From: Paraclostridium ghonii
GTDB taxonomy: Bacteria; Bacillota; Clostridia; Peptostreptococcales; Peptostreptococcaceae
DNA length: 8,222 bases
NCBI RefSeq assembly: GCF_023653455.1
Contig: NZ_JAKEDR010000162.1
Location: forward strand, 1-8,222
Reading direction: 5' to 3'
The position numbers and the translations under genes were made by a program. A model generated the notes under the pieces. That model saw only the letters and a program-made list of their open reading frames with translations. It did no database searches and was not told where the DNA came from. This document shows, piece after piece, positions 1 through 6,636 of the stretch (position 1 is the stretch's first letter; each line of letters begins with the position of its first letter).

Positions 1-61
1 ATACAGAATAGAATTAAATCGACACCACTTTACAAGTAATTTTGAATTTAAAACTCAGAAA

Positions 62-145
62 ATAATATAACTGAGCATTAATTTGTTAATGATCATTAGT
101 ATAAACAAAAACAAAAATAACAAATAAGGAGCTCAGTTATATTAT
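62..145 (+). repeat. 15-bp inverted repeat covering a ribosome binding site and start codon
   Basis: ATAATATAACTGAGC at 62-76 is perfectly complementary to GCTCAGTTATATTAT at 131-145, with 54 nt between the arms. In RNA entering from the left, the 3' arm would pair through the last base of the AAGGAG at 126-131 and the first two bases of the ATG at 144-146, so the start would be hidden. Such structures are known in some insertion sequences (IS10, IS200), where they block transposase translation from outside transcripts. The spacer also holds a 12-bp palindrome, TAATGATCATTA (87-98). The repeat is seen; the control role is inference. Confidence 0.5.
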
Positions 146-260
146 GATTATTAACAATAAATCAAATTTAAAAACACTAAAAAATATTTATTTGAATATA
201 GAGATATATTTAAGAAAAATCTATCCCGCATACCATATCTACGTCAATTTAAGGACATAG
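144..260 (+). pseudogene. 38-codon ORF inside the MITE-like cassette, probable transposase remnant
   Basis: This frame starts with ATG at 144, 12 nt after AAGGAG, and stops at TAG 258-260. The product is a basic, Leu/Ile/Asn-rich peptide of 38 residues without a recognisable domain. A frame shifted relative to it stays open from 161 to 277 and looks equally protein-like (FKKNLSRIPYLRQFKDIEDL). A single frameshift near 150-165 would join the start to that longer frame. Because it lies between terminal inverted repeats it is more likely a transposase relic than a working gene. A genuine small peptide cannot be excluded. Confidence 0.25.
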
Positions 261-296
261 AAGATTTAGCGAGTTAGATTTTCTTGTAAAGTGGTG

Positions 297-612
297 ATAT
301 ATAAGAAAAGGAAATAGTACTATAAGTAACTATATATAAATATAAAATTATTTAATATTTACGAATGAAATGAATTTAAGATAACATGTTAAAGATTAAC
401 TCTACACATGTAATCCCATATAGATAGATTGTTAGAAAAAGATATGATAATATATATGTGGGTAAACGATACCTCAAAAGAAGTAAAGGTATATAAGTAA
501 GAAGATCATATTTTAAATTGAAATAAAAAATTAAAATGTTAAAAAATTAATCAAATGAGCGTACAAATAAAGGTACGAATTAAAGTTAATATATATTAGA
601 GTATAGCAAAAG
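297..612. other. Gene-free AT-rich interval with small inverted repeats
   Basis: No open frame with a plausible ribosome binding site is visible here. Two small hairpins can be seen: ATACCT/AGGTAT at 469-474 and 487-492, and CGTAC/GTACG at 560-564 and 573-577. GGTA at 461-464 could pair instead with TACC at 470-473, competing with the first hairpin. I could not pick a convincing -35/-10 pair for the downstream gene, although its promoter must lie here or further upstream if the gene is expressed. Confidence 0.4.
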
Positions 613-618
613 GTGGGG
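611..618 (+). promoter_or_regulatory. Ribosome binding site that places the start of the next gene at ATG 628
   Basis: AGGTGGGG at 611-618 lies 9 nt upstream of ATG 628, a normal spacing for a low-GC Firmicute. The in-frame GTG at 613 sits inside this motif and has only AGCAAAAG in front of it, which is a poor site. I therefore prefer ATG 628 over GTG 613, which shortens the protein by five residues. Confidence 0.6.
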
Positions 619-627
619 AATGAATAC

Positions 628-2109
628 ATGAGGAATACATTAGAACCATACTTAGGCAAGGAGATTACTATAATTTCAATAGTGAAAGAAATTGAAGATA
701 GTAACAATAATTATAAGCTTAAAAATGGCAAAAGAGTATTACTTAGTAGAGTTATAAATAAAGATAACAATGAATTTTTAGCAGACCATATGTGGTATCC
801 TAAATCTAAATTTAAATTAATAGAAGAACTATCTGTAGGAGATACACTAGAGATAAAAGGAAAAGTAGCTGTATATCTAAAAGCGTTACATAATAAACAC
901 GTGAGTAAGAAGTTTGACTACTGTATAGATTTTAATATAAATAACGTAAAAAAAGTAGGAACTCAGAAAGCTAAAGAAAAGAGAATTGAGTTCTACACAG
1001 ATATATGTAAAAGTAGAGTTAGAAGTGGTTATTGTTTTACTATATCTAACTTAAGTAAAATATGTAGTACTCTAGAAAATAAAGAGTATTTATACACTAA
1101 ATTTTTAAGAGATATAATAAAGTCTAGACTTTTAAATGATCCAAACTATGAATCAATACTAATAATAGATAGTAAAGGTAGGATATATACAAAAAATAAA
1201 AAATATAAAGAAAATATAAATTTAAAATCAAATGAAATTATTCTTTGTAGAATTGGAGCTAAAATCTATGGGATGGGAAAAGTATACAAAGAATATGTTG
1301 ATGTTTTAGAAGAGAAAGGTATAGATGAACATTTTGATGTAATAGATAGATGGCATGACTTATCCAATCGTGATAAAGACAAGTTTAAAATAGTATCTTC
1401 TAATTTAGAGTATATATCTCAGCCATACATAGATTCAATAGAGATATTAAAAAGGCTGATAGAAATTGAAATAGAGTATAATAGTGATGATAACTTAAAC
1501 AGTAAAACAGTATTAAATGATAAATTAGATAAAATACAATCTGGAAAAGACTCAATGATAATAAAAACATCTCTAGTAAAACATAGAGTAAATAAAAAGT
1601 ATTCTTTTAAAGTACATGAATTAGATGTTATATATAAAAGTCTTGTAAGGAAGAAATTTAGTATAATAATGAAGATATTTAACGTAGTTAAAGAGTACTT
1701 GAATAATAATATTGAGTATGACAATGTTTTAGTTATAAACAATCATGGTAAAATATATTTTATAAAAGTAGATAGAGATAATATAGATATAAATAATTAT
1801 CTTGAGTCATCAGAGATTGAAATTTGCAGATTTGGTAAAAAGGTTATAAAGAAAAGCAATATATATCATGATTATGTGAAAATTTTAGAAAAAGAGTATG
1901 AGAACTTAGATAATTTGGATATATGGAGCTTGTGGTATAGTTTAGATAATAAAAATTCCATTAAAAAAGAAATACTAGAGAGGAATTTTAAAGCAAGAAA
2001 AGAAGGTTATATAAATCATTATACAGTTTTGATAAAAGGCATTAAAAGTGAGATAGAAAAGCAAAAAATGTATTGCAGAAGAGAATTTTATGATAATATA
2101 ATTTACTAG
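628..2109 (+). CDS. Protein of unknown function: OB-fold-like N-terminal module plus a duplicated ~120-residue unit
   Basis: The product is 493 residues from ATG 628, or 498 if translation starts at GTG 613. Residues 1-112 read like a small OB-fold or nucleic-acid-binding-type module: alternating beta strands, a DHMWY motif near residues 53-57, then VGDTLEIKGKVAVYL and a closing DYCIDF strand. I recall similar DHxW...GDxIxF patterns in uncharacterised phage and clostridial proteins, but cannot name the family. The rest holds two diverged copies of one unit, about residues 128-250 and 318-444. Each has R-V-x(3)-Y-x-F, a middle strand ending in G-R/K-IY, then EI-x(2)-CR-x-G, Y-x(2)-YV-x(2)-LE, and a WH/YSL-type end. 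There is no signal peptide or membrane segment, and the protein is rich in Lys, Asn and Ile. It ends 75 bp before the ssrA-like att site, so it is probably cargo of an integrated element. A nucleic-acid-related role is only a guess. Confidence 0.75.
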   Translation: MRNTLEPYLGKEITIISIVKEIEDSNNNYKLKNGKRVLLSRVINKDNNEFLADHMWYPKSKFKLIEELSVGDTLEIKGKVAVYLKALHNKHVSKKFDYCIDFNINNVKKVGTQKAKEKRIEFYTDICKSRVRSGYCFTISNLSKICSTLENKEYLYTKFLRDIIKSRLLNDPNYESILIIDSKGRIYTKNKKYKENINLKSNEIILCRIGAKIYGMGKVYKEYVDVLEEKGIDEHFDVIDRWHDLSNRDKDKFKIVSSNLEYISQPYIDSIEILKRLIEIEIEYNSDDNLNSKTVLNDKLDKIQSGKDSMIIKTSLVKHRVNKKYSFKVHELDVIYKSLVRKKFSIIMKIFNVVKEYLNNNIEYDNVLVINNHGKIYFIKVDRDNIDINNYLESSEIEICRFGKKVIKKSNIYHDYVKILEKEYENLDNLDIWSLWYSLDNKNSIKKEILERNFKARKEGYINHYTVLIKGIKSEIEKQKMYCRREFYDNIIY

Positions 2110-2184
2110 ATAATTGGTAGCATTGTTACAGAAAAAAATTTATAAATAGAAAATAAACAATTCGTGGAAGATATTTTTGCGATT

Positions 2185-2195
2185 CGTCTCCACCA
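2185..2195 (+). other. Putative attachment site: isolated 3' end of tmRNA (ssrA)
   Basis: CGTCTCCACCA is the conserved 3' end of Firmicute tmRNA: the 3' half of the acceptor stem plus CCA, as in Bacillus subtilis ssrA. The bases just upstream (GATATTTTTGCGATT) lack the T-loop GGTTCGA and its stem, so there is no tmRNA here. The 3' ends of ssrA and tRNA genes are classic targets of tyrosine integrases, which leave such a 3' fragment at the far end of the insert. A strong terminator begins 11 bp downstream, as expected of the native ssrA end. The motif is seen; integration is inference. An 11-base match alone could be chance. Confidence 0.55.
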
Positions 2196-2206
2196 TTTAA
2201 ATCCAT

Positions 2207-2240
2207 AAAACCACATTGATGTAACTATTAATGTGGTTTT
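2207..2240 (+). terminator. Rho-independent terminator, probably the original ssrA terminator
   Basis: An 11-bp perfect stem (2207-2217 with 2230-2240, core ACCACATT/AATGTGGT) closes a 12-nt loop and runs into a T-rich tract at 2237-2249. It starts 11 bp after the CCA of the tmRNA-like end and 97 bp after the stop codon of the upstream gene. In its present position it would stop transcripts from the 628-2109 gene. Its distance from the CCA fits the terminator of an ssrA gene. Confidence 0.8.
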
Positions 2241-2367
2241 TTATTTTTTAAATCTTAAATATTATAGGGCAAATAATATATAAAGATATCTAAAGAATAA
2301 AATTGATTAGATTGATATCAGTTGTTTATTTAAATATTCTAAAATTAATATAGATGATAAAATAACA

Positions 2368-2391
2368 TTTACCATGGAAACTTATGGTAAA
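2368..2391 (+). promoter_or_regulatory. 8-bp inverted repeat overlapping the putative -10 region of the AAA+ operon
   Basis: TTTACCAT (2368-2375) and ATGGTAAA (2384-2391) form a perfect inverted repeat around the 8-nt spacer GGAAACTT. Its right arm contains most of the extended -10 element TGGTAAAAT at 2385-2393. A symmetrical site on a promoter is typical of a repressor operator. No T-tract follows, so it is not an obvious terminator. The regulator, if any, is not identifiable. Confidence 0.35.
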
Positions 2392-2393
2392 AT
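2385..2393 (+). promoter_or_regulatory. Possible extended -10 promoter element for the AAA+ operon
   Basis: TGGTAAAAT fits an extended -10 (TGnTATAAT, one mismatch in the hexamer). The hexamer at the expected -35 position (2365-2370, ACATTT) is poor, as is common for extended -10 promoters. Transcription would start near 2400 and leave a leader of about 40 nt. An alternative pair, TTGATA (2312-2317) and TATTCT (2335-2340) with 17 nt between, is also present. Confidence 0.35.
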
Positions 2394-2439
2394 ATATTAG
2401 GAAACTTTAAAACAATAAAATTGAGGGGGAAATTCAAAC

Positions 2440-5400
2440 ATGTCTAAATCTAAACTATTAAGAATTTTATTTCCTGAAATTCAAGTTATAGATCATATAA
2501 AAGAGATTGGAATAGTAGATAAAGATCATTTCAATAAAAATAAAAGAACATTAGAAAAAACAAATATTAATATGAAAAACAAAATAAGTAATAAGGCTAA
2601 ATCTAGTACATCAAATACTATTAATTTTGATTCAGATCAAAGGATATCAAGTAAACCAAGTAAGGCTTTAATCAATCAAACAGCAACTAGCGATAATGTA
2701 AAATTAAACACTATCACAAAAAAACAAGAGTTAGATAAGGTATTTACTTCAATTGAGGATACACTTTCAGAGTATGTTCTTGGTCAAAATGACTATATCT
2801 CTAAATTAATAATTGCTTTTAAAAGACCATTTGCATATGGAAAAGAAGATGGTGTAAAAAATACATTATTTATAACAGGTCCTAATGGTTCTGGAAGACA
2901 CTTATCAGTTAAGGCAATAGCTAGATTTTTAAAAGAAAATAAACTCATTAAAAAAAGTGGAATACATTCTATAGATTTAGCTAAGTACAAACTTGAAAGC
3001 GATTCAGATAATCTGTTTTTATCGGATTTATATAATGCTTTATATAGTAGTGAGCAAATTATTGTATTTGATAACTTTGAAAATTGCCATCAAAGTGCTT
3101 TAGATTTACTTACACAACTTGTTGTAGATGAGAAACTTAAATTAAATAGAAGATATATAGAACAATTAGGTCAGATGGTAGATGTTACAGGTAAGGGTAA
3201 TCTTACCTTAAATACTACTGATGAAATATTAGTTAATGGAAAATACTTCGTATTTATAACTGAAAAGAAAGAAGAAGATATAAGAAGTGCATTTTCTAAT
3301 AATTTTATGAAAAAAGTAAATGACATAATAAATACAATAAATCTTAATGAGGAAAGTTTATCATTAATATGCAAATTTATATTAAATGATTATCAAACAA
3401 AAATAAATAATAATCTTCAAATAAATATAGAATTTGATGAAATGGTTTTAAATCACGTACTAAATAAATTTGACAAAACCATAGGAGCCCATGGCTTAGA
3501 AGAATATATTAAAAACTACATATACACTCCGATAGTTGAGTTAGAGTTAACAGGAAAAATAAGTACCGATTATACATATAAGATAAAAGAAGAGAATAAT
3601 TCTTTAATAATAGCCAATGAAGTAGAATCAATAAATTTATATTCTGTAATTAAAACCAATGATAATGATAGTATCGAAGATTTAAATAAAGAACTTGAGA
3701 ATATAATAGGATTATCAACTGTAAAAGAATTTATAAAGAAATTAGATGATAATATAAAAGTTCAAAATTTAAGAAAAAGTAAAGGTTCGAAAGAAGCTAA
3801 ATTATCTTTACATATGATATTTACTGGAAATCCAGGAACGGGTAAAACTACAATGGCTAGGATAATGGCTAAATACCTAAAAGCATTTGGATATTTATCA
3901 AGTGGCCATTTAGTTGAAGTTTCTAGAAATGATTTAGTAGGGCAATATGTTGGAGAAACAGCTCAAAAAACAATGAGTAAGGTAAACTCAGCTATGGGAG
4001 GAGTTTTATTTATAGATGAAGCTTATGCTATTGCTAGAGATGAAAATGATATTTTTGGAATAGAGGCAGTAGATACAATTGTAAAAGCTGTTGAGGATAA
4101 TAGAGATAATTTAGTTGTTATATTAGCTGGATACAGTGAAGAAATGGAAGATTTCTTAAAAACAAATAGTGGTCTTAAATCTAGATTTAACTATAATATT
4201 GAATTTGAAGATTATTCACCAAGAGAATTGTTAGATATATCAAGGGTTATTGCAAAGTCAAATGGATATATAATAGATGAAAATTTAGATGAGAGTTTAT
4301 TAGAACTGTTTGAAGGTAAGCAAATAAAAGGTAAAAATGATAGTGGCAACGGAAGATTAGCTAGAAACATAATAGAACAGGCTATAACTAATCAATCTAA
4401 TAGATTAGCTAAATTAGACGAAAATGATATAAGTAATGAGGAAATAAATAATCTAACAGAAAGTGATTTTGGATTAGATAAAAAAGAAGAATTTAAAATT
4501 GAAGAAGAGTTAAATAATATTGTTGGATTAGAAGATGTAAAACAATTTGTTAGAGATTTAGAAAAGCAACTGATTGCAAAAGAAAAAAGAAAGCAGCTTG
4601 GAGTAAGTGTAGAATCATCTCAATCTCTTAATATGATATTTACTGGAAATCCAGGAACTGGTAAAACTACAGTTGCAAGACTTATAGGGAACCTTATGAG
4701 TAAAATGGGAATATTAAAGTCTGGACAAGTTATAGAAGTAGATAGAAGCTCTTTAGTAGGTCAATATGCAGGAGAGACTAGTAAAAAAACAACAGAAGTA
4801 TTTAAGTCAGCATTAGGAGGTGTTTTATTTATAGATGAGGCATATGCATTAATGTCATCTGAAAATGATCCTCTAGGTAAAGAAGCTGTGGATACTTTAG
4901 TAAAGCTGATAGAAGATTTTAGAGAAGATATAGTTGTAATACTTGCTGGTTACGATAAAGAGATGAAAGATTTCTTAAATACTAACTCAGGTCTTAGATC
5001 TAGATTCCCGATGAGCGTTAACTTTAAGGATTATGAAATAGATGAATTAATTGAAATAGGTAAAAAAATGATACACAATAAAGGATTTATATTAGCTGGA
5101 AATTCAGAAGACGAACTTGAATTAGCTATAAGAAAAGAAAAACAAAAGAGTGGACAGAATTCTGGTAATGGAAGAATGGTAAGAAATATTATTGAAAGGA
5201 CAATAAGAAATCAATCAACAAGGATAGCAGACATGGATGTGATCGATGAAAATTCTGTAGTATTATTAGCTGAAGAAGATTTTGATGTTTATGATAAATC
5301 GAAAGAAACATTTGATTTAGACTCAAAATTGAATGAGGTTGTAGGACTTGAAGAAGTTAAAGAATTTATAAAAAGTTTACAAGCACAATTGAAAATAAGA

Positions 5401-6120
5401 GAGCAAAGAAAAACTTTAGGTTTACCTGTAGATGAATCACAAACACTTCATATGATATTTAAAGGGAATCCAGGAACAGGTAAAACTACTATGGCTAGAA
5501 TTGTTGGTGAAGTTTTACATAATATTGGTGTGTTAAGTAGTCAGACATTTATAGAAACAGATAGAAGTGGATTGGTTGCAGGATATGTTGGTCAAACAGC
5601 TATAAAAACTAAAGAAAAATTAGAGTCAGCCCTTGGAGGAATATTATTCATAGATGAAGCTTATGCACTAGCTCAAGATGCAGGAAGTGGTAGTGGATTT
5701 GGTAAAGAAGCTATAGATACGTTAGTAAAAGGAATGGATGATAATAGAGATAACTTATTAGTGATATTAGCAGGATATAGTGATGATATGGATAAGTTCT
5801 TAGATACTAATCCAGGATTAAAGTCTAGATTTGCAAATATTATAGAATTTAAAGATTACTCAGTTAGTGATTTGTCAATTATTGCCGACAAATTATTCAA
5901 AGGCAAAGGGTATGTACTTACTGAAGAATCTAAATTGAAAATTAAAAATATATTTGAAGAAGCATGTAAGGTATCTGATTTTGGAAATGGTAGATATGTT
6001 AGAAATATGTTTGAAAAAGCAGTAAGAAACCAAGCCGTTAGACTTGAAAAGATTGATAACTTAACTAAAGAGCATCTTATCACTATTGAAGCGTGTGATG
6101 TATCAAAGATTAATTTATAG
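2440..6120 (+). CDS. Large AAA+ ATPase: degenerate ClpB-like module plus three CbxX/CfqX modules
   Basis: The product is 1226 residues, with GAGGGGGA ending 9 nt before ATG. After ~100 Ser/Asn/Lys-rich residues comes a ClpA/B D2-like AAA+ module (~105-395). Its Walker A is GPNGSGRH (147-154, no Lys), its Walker B is IIVFDN (207-212, no Glu) and its sensor-2 region is GAHGLEEYI, so it is probably structural. Three intact CbxX/CfqX modules follow (~413-680, 684-950, 957-1226). Each has GNPGTGKT (463, 736, 1009), V/ILFIDEAYA (522, 795, 1068), an Arg-finger-like GLK/RSRF (578, 851, 1126) and a sensor-2 GNGR (636, 909, 1182). Pore-loop-like motifs are LVGQYVGET (499), LVGQYAGET (772) and LVAGYVGQT (1045). 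Relatives include rubisco activase CbxX, SpoVK and type VII secretion EccA, mostly one or two modules long. Family membership suggests ATP-driven remodelling of a protein partner. The next two genes encode membrane proteins, so that partner may sit at the membrane. An annotation as SpoVK would be over-specific. Confidence 0.93.
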   Translation: MSKSKLLRILFPEIQVIDHIKEIGIVDKDHFNKNKRTLEKTNINMKNKISNKAKSSTSNTINFDSDQRISSKPSKALINQTATSDNVKLNTITKKQELDKVFTSIEDTLSEYVLGQNDYISKLIIAFKRPFAYGKEDGVKNTLFITGPNGSGRHLSVKAIARFLKENKLIKKSGIHSIDLAKYKLESDSDNLFLSDLYNALYSSEQIIVFDNFENCHQSALDLLTQLVVDEKLKLNRRYIEQLGQMVDVTGKGNLTLNTTDEILVNGKYFVFITEKKEEDIRSAFSNNFMKKVNDIINTINLNEESLSLICKFILNDYQTKINNNLQINIEFDEMVLNHVLNKFDKTIGAHGLEEYIKNYIYTPIVELELTGKISTDYTYKIKEENNSLIIANEVESINLYSVIKTNDNDSIEDLNKELENIIGLSTVKEFIKKLDDNIKVQNLRKSKGSKEAKLSLHMIFTGNPGTGKTTMARIMAKYLKAFGYLSSGHLVEVSRNDLVGQYVGETAQKTMSKVNSAMGGVLFIDEAYAIARDENDIFGIEAVDTIVKAVEDNRDNLVVILAGYSEEMEDFLKTNSGLKSRFNYNIEFEDYSPRELLDISRVIAKSNGYIIDENLDESLLELFEGKQIKGKNDSGNGRLARNIIEQAITNQSNRLAKLDENDISNEEINNLTESDFGLDKKEEFKIEEELNNIVGLEDVKQFVRDLEKQLIAKEKRKQLGVSVESSQSLNMIFTGNPGTGKTTVARLIGNLMSKMGILKSGQVIEVDRSSLVGQYAGETSKKTTEVFKSALGGVLFIDEAYALMSSENDPLGKEAVDTLVKLIEDFREDIVVILAGYDKEMKDFLNTNSGLRSRFPMSVNFKDYEIDELIEIGKKMIHNKGFILAGNSEDELELAIRKEKQKSGQNSGNGRMVRNIIERTIRNQSTRIADMDVIDENSVVLLAEEDFDVYDKSKETFDLDSKLNEVVGLEEVKEFIKSLQAQLKIREQRKTLGLPVDESQTLHMIFKGNPGTGKTTMARIVGEVLHNIGVLSSQTFIETDRSGLVAGYVGQTAIKTKEKLESALGGILFIDEAYALAQDAGSGSGFGKEAIDTLVKGMDDNRDNLLVILAGYSDDMDKFLDTNPGLKSRFANIIEFKDYSVSDLSIIADKLFKGKGYVLTEESKLKIKNIFEEACKVSDFGNGRYVRNMFEKAVRNQAVRLEKIDNLTKEHLITIEACDVSKINL

Positions 6121-6136
6121 ATAAAGAGGTGATAGT

Positions 6137-6625
6137 ATGAAATTTATATCAAATATAATAAGCAATATTATAACACTAGCATATGGTATATTATGTATGC
6201 CTTTACTTGTACTTATATCTATATTATTTCCGATTATGACTATTATAGATGCTTACAAAATAATAAGTACTGGATTTACAGTTAATGGAGAATATATAAC
6301 TTTACTTATAGCAATTACAATGCTTATGTATATATCATTAAGATTTAGAGCTTTAAGGAGGATTTATAGCATTTTTCCATCGTTATTTGAAACTCTTAAG
6401 TATCTTACAATATCAAATATATTTATTGGTATAGGAGTTGAAATATTAAACTGGAGTTACATGGAATTAACTCCAGGTAGGAAAATTTTTGGAATAGTAT
6501 CTTTTGTAATGTCATTAATAATTTGGAGAGTATTTATGTCGATGTATTATAAGAAAAAGCCTATTTCAGAAACTATGCTAGAGAGTGAGGAAAAAATGCA
6601 AAACTATAACGAAGAACTTAGTTAA
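6137..6625 (+). CDS. Four-helix integral membrane protein of unknown function, AAA+ operon
   Basis: The product is 162 residues. AGAGGTG ends 5 nt before ATG, and the start lies 16 bp after the AAA+ stop, so the two genes are almost surely cotranscribed. Four hydrophobic stretches fit membrane helices at about 12-37, 52-70, 85-105 and 116-137. A basic loop (RFRALRR, 69-75) follows helix 2, and a charged tail of ~25 residues (KKKPISETMLESEEK...) ends the chain. By the positive-inside rule the basic loop and both ends are probably cytosolic, where they could meet the ATPase. There is no recognisable catalytic motif or family signature. It may anchor or be remodelled by the AAA+ protein, but that rests only on gene order. 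Confidence 0.85.
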   Translation: MKFISNIISNIITLAYGILCMPLLVLISILFPIMTIIDAYKIISTGFTVNGEYITLLIAITMLMYISLRFRALRRIYSIFPSLFETLKYLTISNIFIGIGVEILNWSYMELTPGRKIFGIVSFVMSLIIWRVFMSMYYKKKPISETMLESEEKMQNYNEELS

Positions 6626-6636
6626 CGGAGGATACG

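Larger units (their letters stand above)
23..296. mobile_element. MITE-like cassette or collapsed insertion sequence with 14-bp terminal inverted repeats
   Basis: The ends are a perfect 14-bp inverted repeat: CACCACTTTACAAG at 23-36 and its reverse complement CTTGTAAAGTGGTG at 283-296. Inside, a Shine-Dalgarno-like AAGGAG (126-131) precedes ATG at 144, which opens a 38-codon frame (144-260, beginning MIINNKSNLK). A second frame is open from 161 to a TAG at 275-277, only 5 bp before the right repeat, and reads ...RIPYLRQFKDIEDLAS. A start near one end and a stop beside the other repeat is how an internally deleted or frameshifted transposase gene would look. I do not recognise the transposase family, and I see no convincing target-site duplication (flanks ATCGA and ATATA). 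The inverted repeats are seen directly; the mobile-element reading is inference. It could also be a regulatory or phage-type repeat. Confidence 0.45.

Noticed and set aside
455..505. A c-di-GMP type I riboswitch suggested by GGGTAAACGATACC
   Set aside because: The conserved core of that class (GCAAACC...GGGACGCAAAGC) is not present, and no matching second helix follows.
613..627. GTG at 613 as start of the 498-residue version of the first large gene
   Set aside because: The GTG is part of the AGGTGGGG ribosome binding site that serves ATG 628, and it has no good site of its own upstream.
1419..1742. Reverse-strand open frame of 107 codons inside the 628-2109 gene
   Set aside because: It lies wholly antisense to a well-supported gene and its Phe/Ile/Leu/Ser-rich content is what the complement of Lys/Asn-rich coding DNA gives.
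2160..2195. A functional tmRNA or tRNA gene ending at 2195
   Set aside because: Only the last 11 bases match; no T-loop, acceptor 5' half or tag reading frame is present upstream.
3814..5500. A recent DNA-level tandem repeat, from near-identical Walker A segments at about 3814, 4633 and 5452
   Set aside because: Similarity is confined to motif-coding stretches and drops between them, so it reflects protein constraint on old duplicates.
2793..6083. Reverse-strand open frames of 65-75 codons (2793-2990, 3171-3374, 5856-6083)
   Set aside because: All are antisense to the AAA+ gene, whose motifs prove the forward frame, and none shows domain content of its own.
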